A stretch of 24,289 nucleotides of DNA, taken from positions 1-24,289 of the forward strand of contig CAMZBS010000030.1 in assembly GCA_947304695.1 (NCBI GenBank). The letters are read 5' to 3'. The stretch comes from an uncultured Prevotella sp. GTDB taxonomy: Bacteria; Bacteroidota; Bacteroidia; Bacteroidales; Bacteroidaceae. Both the position numbers and the translations under genes were made by a program. Under the pieces are notes generated by a model. That model did no database searches. It worked only from the letters and a program-made list of their open reading frames with translations, and was not told the DNA's origin. Of this stretch, positions 6,299 to 13,888 are shown one piece after another (the stretch's first letter is position 1; the number at the start of each line of letters is the position of its first letter).

Positions 6299-7205
6299 AG
6301 ACACAGACCTGCGTGAGGCTCTGCGCCGAAAATATGCCGACACTCCGCAGCTGCCCGCCGACTTCATGGTCAGTATGCAGCAGAAGATGGCCTCCACACC
6401 CCAGAAGAGGTCAAAAGTCACTCTCCTATGGATAGCTGTAGCCGCCTGCCTTGTCTTTATCATAGGCGTTGGTGTGACGCTGATGCATACCGACAACTCT
6501 GATAAGTCCAACATGATGACAGCTCAGCAATTAGCGACAGCAAAAGAAGCCCGGACTGATGCACTTTCTCACCAGCAAAACGATAGCTTCCTTGTTGGGA
6601 AACATCATTCTCAAGCTGAGAAAACGTTGTTTCCATTGAAAGAAAACATTGAAAAGCCGATTCTAAAACAGGTGAAAATAACTCAAGACGAAGCCGCACA
6701 ACCCACGGAAGATTCTGAAACCATGCGTTCATTGCCCGTTAACGATCCCAATCTGCACTACGCTGCCCATGTTGTGACAGAAGATACCATGCCCTATCAG
6801 GCTCCTGGCCGCATGAACGAGTTTATTGCAAAGATGGCAAATTACAATAGCGTGGACTGCAACGTTTGTTCAGACGAGAAGGATACAACGGTTGTCAGTA
6901 CGGCCTACATCTTCGACGACAAGGAAGAACAGAACCTCTTTCCCCGATTGCTACAGGCTGCCTGCTGGTACGACAGTAAGACGCCAGGCTATTTGCTCAG
7001 CTACTCTCACCAACAGTTCTTCTTCTGCCTGAAAGACTTGCGTCTGGGGCTGAAGTATCTGTGGATTGCCGAGCGGGTGAATGGCAAGATTTTGCTCTAC
7101 TGCAGTCAATCGCCCATTGACACTGAAGTGTCATCAGAATGTTTTCAGAAGTATCGCGATAGACTTACAAATACAAGTACAAACAAAAAAACAACAGAGA
7201 TATGA
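6282..7205 (+). CDS. Putative membrane-bound anti-sigma factor
   Basis: The 307-residue protein has a charged N-terminal region of about 45 residues (MNEKNKDTDLREALRRKYAD, LPADFMVSMQQKMA) and one hydrophobic segment at about 46-68 (VTLLWIAVAACLVFIIGVGV). A roughly 235-residue outer region has no recognised domain. This topology and the 17-bp overlap with the ECF sigma gene suggest an anti-sigma protein with a cytoplasmic sigma-binding part and a periplasmic sensor. No zinc-binding HxxxCxxC motif of ZAS-type anti-sigma factors is visible. The outer region is Ser/Thr/Lys/Gln-rich at first, then has a compact C-terminal part with VSTAYIFDDKEEQNLFPRLL and CWYDSKTPGYLLSYSHQQFF. The stop overlaps the next ATG by 4 bp (ATGA). 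The role is inferred from context. Confidence 0.68.
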   Translation: MNEKNKDTDLREALRRKYADTPQLPADFMVSMQQKMASTPQKRSKVTLLWIAVAACLVFIIGVGVTLMHTDNSDKSNMMTAQQLATAKEARTDALSHQQNDSFLVGKHHSQAEKTLFPLKENIEKPILKQVKITQDEAAQPTEDSETMRSLPVNDPNLHYAAHVVTEDTMPYQAPGRMNEFIAKMANYNSVDCNVCSDEKDTTVVSTAYIFDDKEEQNLFPRLLQAACWYDSKTPGYLLSYSHQQFFFCLKDLRLGLKYLWIAERVNGKILLYCSQSPIDTEVSSECFQKYRDRLTNTSTNKKTTEI

Positions 7206-8353
7206 GAGCAATGATTATTTTCAGCCTACTGACAATGACAAATGTTGCCACGCAGGCACAGGATGGTAAAGTACGTGTGAAAAGTTCCATCATCATGGGA
7301 GCGGCACCTGAGGCCACCATTGACAAGAAGACCAAACTGAAGACTGTAGAGTGGCCTTCCACAGAAAATAACTCATGGCATGAGGACATTGGCTTTGTAG
7401 ATGGTGTTCCTACCATCGCTGATATCAAAGCAATTTTCCCCGACCTGCCTGTTCCCAGCGAGAAATACCACTATTTTCCCTTGATTTGGGATTTATGTGA
7501 TGAGCGGATGGGGCAGGAAGACGTGACCGTACTGAACTGCTATTTCCGCATGACCGCCGACGTGGTCAGCAACCTGTGGTTAGGCAACAGCGAGAGCTGT
7601 ATCCTTGACAAGGAGACTGGTATCATCTATCAGGCACGCAGCACTGTTCCCGAACGTTGCTTCAACAAGGTGTTTGGTGTGAAGGGAAAGGAAGGTACAA
7701 CGTTCCGATTTAAGATTGTCTTCCCCCGTTTGCCCGAAACGGCCAAGCACTTGTGCATTTATGGTGTCCCCCTGTGGTATATGCGAGGATGGGACGTGAC
7801 GGAAAACGCCTTGATGATGAGTGAAGAGAGCATGGAGGCGTACGACCCTGTACCACAATTCCATATAGCTCGTTTGTTGAAAGATTCTGTCCACTACGAC
7901 AAGAACAACCATGAGTCGTGGGCTGTCTACGAGGATGCCCACCTTATCAAACCCACAAAGGAAGAGACGATGGCACTCTGGCGTACCAAAGATGCCACCT
8001 ATCTGGCCATTTCCACTGAGCAGAACTGGATACGCGAGTATCACGGAAGGGGTGGCAACACCATCCTCCTCGACCAGCAGGGACACCAGTATAAGTGCAA
8101 GGGTGTGGTGGGCTATCCTAATGACAAGATTTTCTGGCTCGAAGGCTATCCTGGCGACTACTTTGCCATGGTCCTCATCTTCGAACCGTTGCCGCCTCAC
8201 GTAGACACCTTCACCTACGTGGTGCCTGAAGGTGAACCTTTTGCAATGTGGGGTGCCAACTGGTCTGGCAAAGTCATCTCCAACCTTAACGTTGAGCAGC
8301 TGCGCAAGAACCAGCACCTCTTTGAATATCATCCGCGCACTGTCGTGAGATAG
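7202..8353 (+). CDS. Unrecognised secreted protein with two similar beta-rich modules
   Basis: I do not recognise this 383-residue protein. Its N-terminus (MRAMIIFSLLTMTNVATQAQ) looks like a short signal peptide ending near residue 20, so it is probably periplasmic or exported. By eye it holds two related segments. Residues 110-199 include ILDKETGIIYQARS, then FRFKIVFPRLP and a final GWDV. Residues 264-358 include ILLDQQGHQYKCKG, then FAMVLIFEPLPPHVDTFTYV and GANWSG. The shared pattern is (I/L)LDxxGxxY followed about 35-40 residues later by FxxxxxFxPLP. A similar segment starts the next protein. ATGA overlap with the anti-sigma-like gene places it in the sigma operon, so it may be part of the same sensing or response pathway. 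Its function is unknown. Confidence 0.75.
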   Translation: MRAMIIFSLLTMTNVATQAQDGKVRVKSSIIMGAAPEATIDKKTKLKTVEWPSTENNSWHEDIGFVDGVPTIADIKAIFPDLPVPSEKYHYFPLIWDLCDERMGQEDVTVLNCYFRMTADVVSNLWLGNSESCILDKETGIIYQARSTVPERCFNKVFGVKGKEGTTFRFKIVFPRLPETAKHLCIYGVPLWYMRGWDVTENALMMSEESMEAYDPVPQFHIARLLKDSVHYDKNNHESWAVYEDAHLIKPTKEETMALWRTKDATYLAISTEQNWIREYHGRGGNTILLDQQGHQYKCKGVVGYPNDKIFWLEGYPGDYFAMVLIFEPLPPHVDTFTYVVPEGEPFAMWGANWSGKVISNLNVEQLRKNQHLFEYHPRTVVR

Positions 8354-8393
8354 TCAAATATAATAATATGGTTTTCATACATCCGAGACTACC

Positions 8394-8423
8394 AGCATGG
8401 GGCGCAGTGATGCGCCCCGTGCT
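8394..8423 (+). terminator. Strong 13-bp hairpin (terminator or processing element)
   Basis: AGCATGGGGCGCA (8394-8406) pairs with TGCGCCCCGTGCT (8411-8423) around the loop GTGA; all pairs are Watson-Crick except one T-G wobble. The hairpin sits 41 bp after the stop at 8353 and 43 bp before the next ATG. Only TTT follows, so classic intrinsic termination would be weak. Because both flanking genes belong to one cluster, attenuation or mRNA stabilisation is as likely as full termination. The 8354-8466 gap shows nothing else clear. Confidence 0.6.
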
Positions 8424-8466
8424 TTCCGACCTATAACTCCAAACATATTAATAACACAAACTCCTT

Positions 8467-10542
8467 ATGAACAAGAAAACCATCCTTGCTAGTTTTCTTT
8501 TTGCCCTTCTCGCCCTTCTTACTGTGGGTGTAGAGGCTAAGCCATTCAAGACCATCAAGACTCCTGAAGCAATGGCCTGCGTAAATGTTCATTATGGTGA
8601 ACTAAAAGCCAGTGAAGTAATCTTCAGCGACACCGCCACAACCGTAAGCTTCACAATGGAATACCCTGCAGGACAATTGTTCCGTTTCGTCAAAGAAAGC
8701 TATCTCATGGACGAGATAGGTAACCGCTATCCCCTGCGTTCAGCACATGGAATCGCTCTCGACACGTGGGTGCAGTCGCCTGAGAACGGTGTAATCTATT
8801 TCACAATGCACTTTCAACCCATGCCGAAACAGACGCAGGTGTTCGATTTTATTGAAGGCGACGGTAGCCGTGCGTTCATGTTGTTGGGCATTCACGATAA
8901 GAAGTACAACATCCAGGCACCGACCCTTCAGCAACTGACAGCCTCCCATCCTTATGACTTCCCGAAAGACTGGCTGAAGACCGATACTATTACCGTCTGT
9001 GGTCGTATTGAGGACTATGACGCTGAGCAGTTTGGCTTTACATCGATGGAGTGTTATTTCGAGGATGTTTTTGAGAAGGATGATGCCACACTGGTACTCG
9101 AAATCGCCCCCGATGGCACTTTTTTCAAGAAGTTTCAGGCCAGCTACCCAGTCCGGCAGTGTTTCCACACCAATGGCAGCAAGGTGGGCTTTGACAAACT
9201 CCCATTCTTTGCCCTTCCAGGCGAAACCGTCTACATTACTGTTAGTAAGAATGTCAGTGGACAGTACGAATGCATGTATAATAATGGTAGTAGCCGTGAT
9301 GTGCAGCGGTGGCTTCGTCACTACGACGTGATCTCTGGTATGACTTGGCCGCTCAGCAGGTTTAAAGGTAAGATTGCAGACATCTGTCAGTTGGCAGAAA
9401 CCGTCTGGCAGAACTTGTTGTACCGTTTGCAGTCATTGATCCTCCGCGACCATTTCAAGCCCATGGAAGTGCAGCTGGCTCTGGCCGACGTGCAGGTCGA
9501 CTTTGCCTATGCTTTCATGAACTATGTCATGGATCGCGAATATAAACTGATGAAGCAGGAAGAGCGCGACGGTGTGTTCTACACCGAAATCACCGATACA
9601 ACCGAGTGGAAGGCACTTAGCGATGCCCAGTACTACACGCCCTTGCACCGTATTGACTTCAACAACCCCTTGCTTCTCAGTAGCAGCGATTTCCCCATTC
9701 TGATTAACCGCCTGCAATATTCCATGCCTGTACGTGAGCGCCAGTACGCCATGCTGACCGACGAGAACGGCCTTTATGAGTTCAATATGAAGAACGCCAG
9801 AAAGAAACTCAACACCGGTCTTGAGGCCTTGGCCGACCTCACAGGTAGCAAACAGGGCAGTCTGGTGGCGCAGATATGTACTTATAAAGATTTTCTCGGC
9901 GACTTCAATATGATGCGTAGCAACGATGATGCCATGCCAGCAGTTCTAGCTGATACGACGATGACCGAAGCCGAACGGGAGCAAAGTGCCGAAGACCTCG
10001 TTACCCTCAGCAAGATGTATCCCACTTATCTTTCTTCATTCAACGACCCCTATGTCCACCAGAAGACTGAGCAGTTCCATGCCCGCAAGATGGCCCAGAC
10101 CGAACTATCCTTACCCCTTCCTGATGCGCCGATGGCCGATCTCATCCGCAGTCTCTCTGCCAAGTACCCTGGACGCTACTTGGTCATCGATTTCTGGGGA
10201 ATGGGGTGTGGCCCTTGTCGTTCTGCTATCCAGAGCAGTAAGCAGAAACGTGCCGAGATTGCCAAGCGCGATGACGTGAAACTTGTTTTCATCGCTGGTG
10301 AGCGTACCACTGAAGGAAGCGATGCCTACAAAAACTACGTGGCCGAATGGCTTAGCGACGAAGAGACCGTTTGTGTCACCCATGCCGACTTCACCCGTTT
10401 GCAGGAGCTTTTCCGCTTCAATGGTATTCCCCATTATGAGACCATCACACCCGATTGTCGCCGTGTGCGCGATGACCTCCGTCTCAACGGTTTCTATAGC
10501 TTTGACAGCGAGATGAAAAGGGTGATGGAACGGCTCAAGTAA
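8467..10542 (+). CDS. Large secreted TlpA/thioredoxin-like protein
   Basis: This 691-residue exported protein begins with a clear signal peptide (MNKKTILASFLFALLALLTV, cleavage probably after VEA near residue 24). Residues 55-148 resemble the modules of the upstream protein (YLMDEIGNRYPLRS, then FTMHFQPMPKQTQVFDFIEG). Residues 175-262 form another beta-rich segment (VCGRIEDY, IAPDGTFFKKF, LPGETVYITV). A helical middle of about 270 residues follows. The C-terminal 145 residues are a thioredoxin fold: RYLVIDFWGMGCGPCRSAIQ with redox cysteines Cys581 and Cys584, then VKLVFIAGERTTEG and a cis-Pro-type FNGIPHYETI. TlpA/ResA-like proteins exchange thiols in the periplasm. The natural partner is unknown; the neighbouring module-bearing protein is an attractive candidate, by inference. 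No lipobox Cys is seen. Confidence 0.85.
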   Translation: MNKKTILASFLFALLALLTVGVEAKPFKTIKTPEAMACVNVHYGELKASEVIFSDTATTVSFTMEYPAGQLFRFVKESYLMDEIGNRYPLRSAHGIALDTWVQSPENGVIYFTMHFQPMPKQTQVFDFIEGDGSRAFMLLGIHDKKYNIQAPTLQQLTASHPYDFPKDWLKTDTITVCGRIEDYDAEQFGFTSMECYFEDVFEKDDATLVLEIAPDGTFFKKFQASYPVRQCFHTNGSKVGFDKLPFFALPGETVYITVSKNVSGQYECMYNNGSSRDVQRWLRHYDVISGMTWPLSRFKGKIADICQLAETVWQNLLYRLQSLILRDHFKPMEVQLALADVQVDFAYAFMNYVMDREYKLMKQEERDGVFYTEITDTTEWKALSDAQYYTPLHRIDFNNPLLLSSSDFPILINRLQYSMPVRERQYAMLTDENGLYEFNMKNARKKLNTGLEALADLTGSKQGSLVAQICTYKDFLGDFNMMRSNDDAMPAVLADTTMTEAEREQSAEDLVTLSKMYPTYLSSFNDPYVHQKTEQFHARKMAQTELSLPLPDAPMADLIRSLSAKYPGRYLVIDFWGMGCGPCRSAIQSSKQKRAEIAKRDDVKLVFIAGERTTEGSDAYKNYVAEWLSDEETVCVTHADFTRLQELFRFNGIPHYETITPDCRRVRDDLRLNGFYSFDSEMKRVMERLK

Positions 10543-10698
10543 AAATATAATTTCACTCCCGATTGCTACAGCTGTGAAGAAAAGAACGGAAAACGGCTTT
10601 GTTTTGTCAAAATAATTCATAGAAAAAAGCACTCTCCCGACAGGTACTTCTAGACGAAAGAAAGCGCAGAAAGCAGCTCTTTCATGGTCAGATGCCTG

Positions 10699-10726
10699 CT
10701 GCCAAGGAGGCAGATAGCCACTGCCT
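10699..10726. other. Two mutually exclusive short hairpins
   Basis: CTGCC (10699-10703) can pair with GGCAG (10709-10713). The overlapping AGGCAG (10708-10713) can instead pair with CTGCCT (10721-10726). Both stems are only 5-6 bp, so they may be incidental, or part of a bidirectional termination region between convergent genes. Confidence 0.3.
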
Positions 10727-10736
10727 GCAAGGAAGT

Positions 10737-10823
10737 TAGGCTTAGACGCATCGGAAACTAGGCTTAGACGCATCGGAAACTAGGCTTAGACGCATCGGAA
10801 ACAAGCCACTTTTTCATCGAAAC
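10737..10823. repeat. 22-bp tandem repeat, three perfect copies plus one degenerate
   Basis: Three identical 22-bp copies occupy 10737-10758, 10759-10780 and 10781-10802; each begins TAGGCTTAGA and ends GGAAAC. A 21-bp diverged fourth copy at 10803-10823 begins AAGCC and ends CATCGAAAC. The copies abut with no spacers, so this is not a CRISPR array. It lies in the gap between converging genes. Function unknown; it could be a minisatellite-like repeat or part of an interspersed intergenic repeat. Confidence 0.9.
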
Positions 10824-10958
10824 CAAGCCTCTCTTGGGGCATAAAATGCCTGTTTTTGGGGTACTCTGAAGCCTCCCAAAGCACAAACCTTTGATTGTCA
10901 ACCACTTACAAAATTGCTCATAATTCGCTCATTTGCGACCGACAGACCACTTGCTGAA

Positions 10959-10977
10959 TTCTGAGCGAATCTCAGAA
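10959..10977. other. 7-bp perfect hairpin in the convergent gap
   Basis: TTCTGAG (10959-10965) pairs exactly with CTCAGAA (10971-10977) around the loop CGAAT. No T-run follows on either strand close by. Its position between convergent genes would suit a transcription end or a 3'-end stabilising structure, but this is not demonstrated by the sequence. Confidence 0.35.
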
Positions 10978-11046
10978 GGGTCATTGTAAAGATTTTTCAT
11001 AATTGCACAGGCCGACTTTTTTTCTCTCCCTCCTTCACCAGTCATG

Positions 11047-11421
11047 TCAGTGGTGGTGGCTTTTGAGCAGCTGCTGCACGTAGGGGCGCTCCCAGTCGCG
11101 CTGGTGGTAGCGCACGTCGTCGTGCTGCAGCAGGTCGAGGTCTATGCTGACCATGCCTGTTGCCCGCTGGGCGGGGGTGCGGCCCATGGCGGCCTCTATG
11201 CCCTTGAGCAGGGTAACCAGCTGAGGAGCCTGGAGGGGGGTGCGGGCGTAGACCAGCTGGTTGAGGTAGAGGGGATGGGCGGCGTTGGGAGTGAAGGACT
11301 GGCTCCACAGCTCTTCGGTGAACGTGGGGCTGAGAAGCACCTGGGCGAGACGGCGGCGCGCCTCGCTCAGGTGGGATGGCTGGAGGACGTTGGACCCCAG
11401 CAGGATGATGCAGCTATGCAT
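11047..11421 (-). CDS. Short FolK-like protein (HPPK family)
   Basis: The 124-residue product resembles 6-hydroxymethyl-7,8-dihydropterin pyrophosphokinase, which makes the pterin diphosphate for folate synthesis. Matching features are CIILLGSNV at the start, a helix (SEARRRLAQVL), PLYLNQLVYARTPLQAPQLVTLLKGIEAAMGR, and MVSIDLDLLQHDDV, which carries the two acidic metal ligands of the DxDLL motif. Two departures stand out. The conserved Arg three residues before the first Asp is Val here. The protein also stops soon after WERPYVQQLL, without the C-terminal HxxxxxRxFvLxPLxEI part of typical 150-160-residue FolK. It may be a divergent short form or inactive. The ATG at 11421 overlaps the end of maeB by 8 bp; ATGs at 11430 and 11457 are possible alternatives. 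Confidence 0.65.
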   Translation of the reverse strand: MHSCIILLGSNVLQPSHLSEARRRLAQVLLSPTFTEELWSQSFTPNAAHPLYLNQLVYARTPLQAPQLVTLLKGIEAAMGRTPAQRATGMVSIDLDLLQHDDVRYHQRDWERPYVQQLLKSHHH

Positions 11422-13717
11422 TGCGGGCATTGATGCGGCTCTTGATCTTGTCGACATAGGCGTCGATGGTGGCCACGGCCACGATGTTGACTACGTCGCG
11501 AACGGTGGCTCCGAAGTCGATGAAGTGGATGGGCTTGTTGAGACCCATCTGGATGGGGCCGATGATCTCGACGTCGGCATCGAGCATCTGGAGCATCTTG
11601 TAGCTGGAGCGGGCCGAGGTGAGGTTGGGGAACACGAGGGTGTTGACATCCTTGCCCAGCAGGCGGGTGAAGGGGTACTGCTCGTCGCGCAGCTCGCGGT
11701 TGAGGGCGAAGCCCAGCTGCAGCTCGCCGTCGATGGCCAGGTCGGGGTACTGCTGCTGCATCTGCTCCACGGCATGGCGCACCTTGTGGGCCCCGTCGCT
11801 CTGGGAGGAGCCGAAGTTGGAGTGGGACACCATGGCGATGACGGGCTTCTCGTTGAAGAAGCGCACGCTGGTGGCGGCCAGCTTGGCAATGTCGACGAGG
11901 GTGGGGGTGTCGGGGTTCTCGTTGACGAGGGTGTCGGCTATGTAGAGGGTGCCCTTGGGCGAGTTGATGATGTGCATGGCTCCGAAGTGCTGGTACTCGG
12001 GGCGTATGCCGATGACCTCGTTGACCACCTTGATGGTGTTGGAGTACTTGGTGTAGAGGCCGGTGATGAAGGCGTCGGCCTCGCCGGTCTCGACCATCAT
12101 CATGCCGAAGTAGTTGCGCTCGAACATCTTGTCGTTGGCCTCCTGGAAGGTGTAGCCGTCGCGCTGGCGCTTCTCGGCCAGGATGCGGGCGTAGCGCTCG
12201 CGGCGCTCCTGCTCGCTGGGGTGGCGCAGGTTGACAATCTCGATGCCTTCGAGGTTGAGGTCGAGCTCCTTGGCCATCTTGGCGATGACCTCGTCGTTGC
12301 CCAGGAGGATGGGGTGGCAGATGCCTTCGCCCTTGGCCTGGACGGCGGCGCGGAGCATGGTGGGATGGACGGCCTCGGCGAAGACCACGCGCTGAGGATG
12401 GGCGGCGGCGGTGGCGTAGAGCTTCTGGGTGAGCTTGGTCTCCTGGCCCAGCAGCACGGAGAGGGAGTTCTTGTATTTGCCCCAGTCGTCGATGGTCTTG
12501 CGGGCCACGCCGCTGTCGATGGCGGCCTTGGCTACGGCGGCGCTGACCTCGCTGATGAGACGGGGGTCGACGGGCTTGGGGATGAAGTACTGGCGGCCGA
12601 ACTTGAGGTTGTTGACCTTGTAGACGTCGTTCACCACGTCGGGCACGGGCAGCTTGGCCAGGTCGGCAATGGCGTGGACGGCGGCCATCTTCATCTCCTC
12701 GTTGATGGCGGTGGCATGCACGTCGAGGGCACCGCGGAAGATGTAGGGGAAGCCGATGACGTTGTTGATCTGGTTGGGATAGTCGGTGCGGCCGGTGGAC
12801 ATGAGCACGTCGGGGCGGGCGGCCATGGCGTCCTCATAGGAGATTTCGGGCACGGGGTTGGCCAGGGCGAAGATGATGGGGTCCGGGGCCATGGAGCGCA
12901 CCATGTCCTGAGAGAGCACATTGCCCTTGGACAGGCCCACGAACACGTCGGCACCGCTGACGGCCTCGGCCAGCGTGTGGACGTCGCGGCGGTCGGTGGC
13001 GAAGAAGCGCTTCTGGTCGTTGAGTCCCTCGCGGTCGCTGGTGATCACGCCCCTGGAGTCGAGCATGAGGATGTTCTCCTTCTGGGCACCCAGGGCCATG
13101 TAGAGCTTGGTGCAGCTGATGGCGGCGGCTCCGGCACCGTTGACCACGATGCGCACCTTCTTGATGTCCTTGCCCACCACTTCGAGGGCGTTCTTGAGTC
13201 CGGCAGCGGAGATGATGGCCGTGCCGTGCTGGTCGTCGTGCATCACGGGGATGTCGAGCGTGCGCTTGAGCCGCTCCTCGATGTAGAAGCACTCGGGGGC
13301 TTTGATGTCTTCGAGGTTGATGCCGCCGAAGGTGGGGGCGATGCGCTCTACGGCCTCGCAGAACTTCTCGGGGTCTTTCTCGGCCACCTCGATGTCGAAC
13401 ACGTCGATGCCGCCGTAGATCTTGAACAGCAGGCCCTTGCCCTCCATGACGGGCTTGCCGCTCATGGCGCCGATGTCGCCCAGGCCGAGCACGGCGGTGC
13501 CGTTGGAGATCACGGCCACGAGGTTGCCCTTGTCGGTGTAGCGGTAGGCTGCGTCGGGGTTCTCCTGGATTTCCAGACAGGGATAGGCCACGCCGGGCGA
13601 ATAGGCCAGCGACAGGTCGGTCTGGGTGCGATAAGCCTTGGTGGGCTTCACTTCAATTTTTCCTGGCCGTCCGCTTTCATGATAGGCGAGTGCGGCTTCT
13701 TTCGAAATCTTTACCAT
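11414..13717 (-). CDS. maeB: NADP-dependent malic enzyme with C-terminal phosphotransacetylase-like domain
   Basis: The 767-residue protein has the two-part MaeB architecture. Residues 1-425 are the malic enzyme: [11 protein letters not shown] with catalytic Tyr39, [13 protein letters not shown] with catalytic Lys in the 94-99 region, metal ligands Glu136-Asp137 (INLEDI) and Asp162 ([10 protein letters not shown]), and the nucleotide-binding [10 protein letters not shown] at 191-200. Residues from about 430 to the end form the phosphotransacetylase-like domain ([57 protein letters not shown]). In studied MaeB proteins that domain binds acetyl-CoA for regulation rather than making acetyl phosphate. 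The enzyme decarboxylates malate to pyruvate with NADP. Upstream is an A-rich repeat leader; just before the ATG the sequence AAAGGAAAAAAAG gives a rare Shine-Dalgarno-like site. It overlaps the FolK-like gene. Confidence 0.95.
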   Translation of the reverse strand: MVKISKEAALAYHESGRPGKIEVKPTKAYRTQTDLSLAYSPGVAYPCLEIQENPDAAYRYTDKGNLVAVISNGTAVLGLGDIGAMSGKPVMEGKGLLFKIYGGIDVFDIEVAEKDPEKFCEAVERIAPTFGGINLEDIKAPECFYIEERLKRTLDIPVMHDDQHGTAIISAAGLKNALEVVGKDIKKVRIVVNGAGAAAISCTKLYMALGAQKENILMLDSRGVITSDREGLNDQKRFFATDRRDVHTLAEAVSGADVFVGLSKGNVLSQDMVRSMAPDPIIFALANPVPEISYEDAMAARPDVLMSTGRTDYPNQINNVIGFPYIFRGALDVHATAINEEMKMAAVHAIADLAKLPVPDVVNDVYKVNNLKFGRQYFIPKPVDPRLISEVSAAVAKAAIDSGVARKTIDDWGKYKNSLSVLLGQETKLTQKLYATAAAHPQRVVFAEAVHPTMLRAAVQAKGEGICHPILLGNDEVIAKMAKELDLNLEGIEIVNLRHPSEQERRERYARILAEKRQRDGYTFQEANDKMFERNYFGMMMVETGEADAFITGLYTKYSNTIKVVNEVIGIRPEYQHFGAMHIINSPKGTLYIADTLVNENPDTPTLVDIAKLAATSVRFFNEKPVIAMVSHSNFGSSQSDGAHKVRHAVEQMQQQYPDLAIDGELQLGFALNRELRDEQYPFTRLLGKDVNTLVFPNLTSARSSYKMLQMLDADVEIIGPIQMGLNKPIHFIDFGATVRDVVNIVAVATIDAYVDKIKSRINARNA

Positions 13718-13747
13718 CTTTTTTTCCTTTGTATATTATTATGTTGG

Positions 13748-13888
13748 TTTACCTTTTTTACTTTTTTACTTTTTTACTTTTTTACCCTTTTACCTTTTTA
13801 CCTTTTTACTTTTTTTACCCTTTTACCTTTTTACTTTTTTTACCCTTTTACCTTTTTTACCCTTTTACTTTTTTACTTTTTTACCTTT
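13748..13888 (-). repeat. About 17 imperfect GTAAAA(A)-type repeats upstream of maeB
   Basis: On the minus (sense) strand this stretch is a run of units beginning GTAAAA, spaced 7-9 bp, with A/G changes at the unit ends; I count about 17. It fills most of the recQ-maeB gap, and its first unit contains the recQ stop codon (AGG-TAA at 13883-13881). It ends 30 bp before the maeB ATG. The unit and strand sense match the exact octamer array at 3094-3165, but this copy is longer and less regular. Confidence 0.88.

Larger units (their letters stand above)
10543..11046. other. 504-bp gap between converging genes, no supported gene
   Basis: This gap separates the ends of the TlpA-like gene (plus) and the FolK-like gene (minus). 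It holds a 22-bp tandem repeat (10737-10823), small hairpins at 10699-10726 and 10959-10977, and otherwise A/T-rich sequence with no coding frame that resembles a protein. A minus-strand open frame at 10111-10773 enters it but mostly runs antisense to the TlpA-like gene. No clear terminator with a T-run was found for either gene. Confidence 0.7.

Noticed and set aside
10111..10773. Minus-strand open frame of 220 codons partly in the convergent gap
   Set aside because: Most of it is antisense to the thioredoxin domain, and its start lies in the tandem repeat. The part in the gap shows no domain or signal peptide.
10737..10823. Possible CRISPR array
   Set aside because: The 22-bp copies are directly adjacent with no spacers, and no cas genes are present.
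10543..11046. Possible structured non-coding RNA or riboswitch
   Set aside because: The gap lies downstream of both flanking genes, so it cannot be a leader, and only short hairpins are present. No known RNA family could be recognised by eye.
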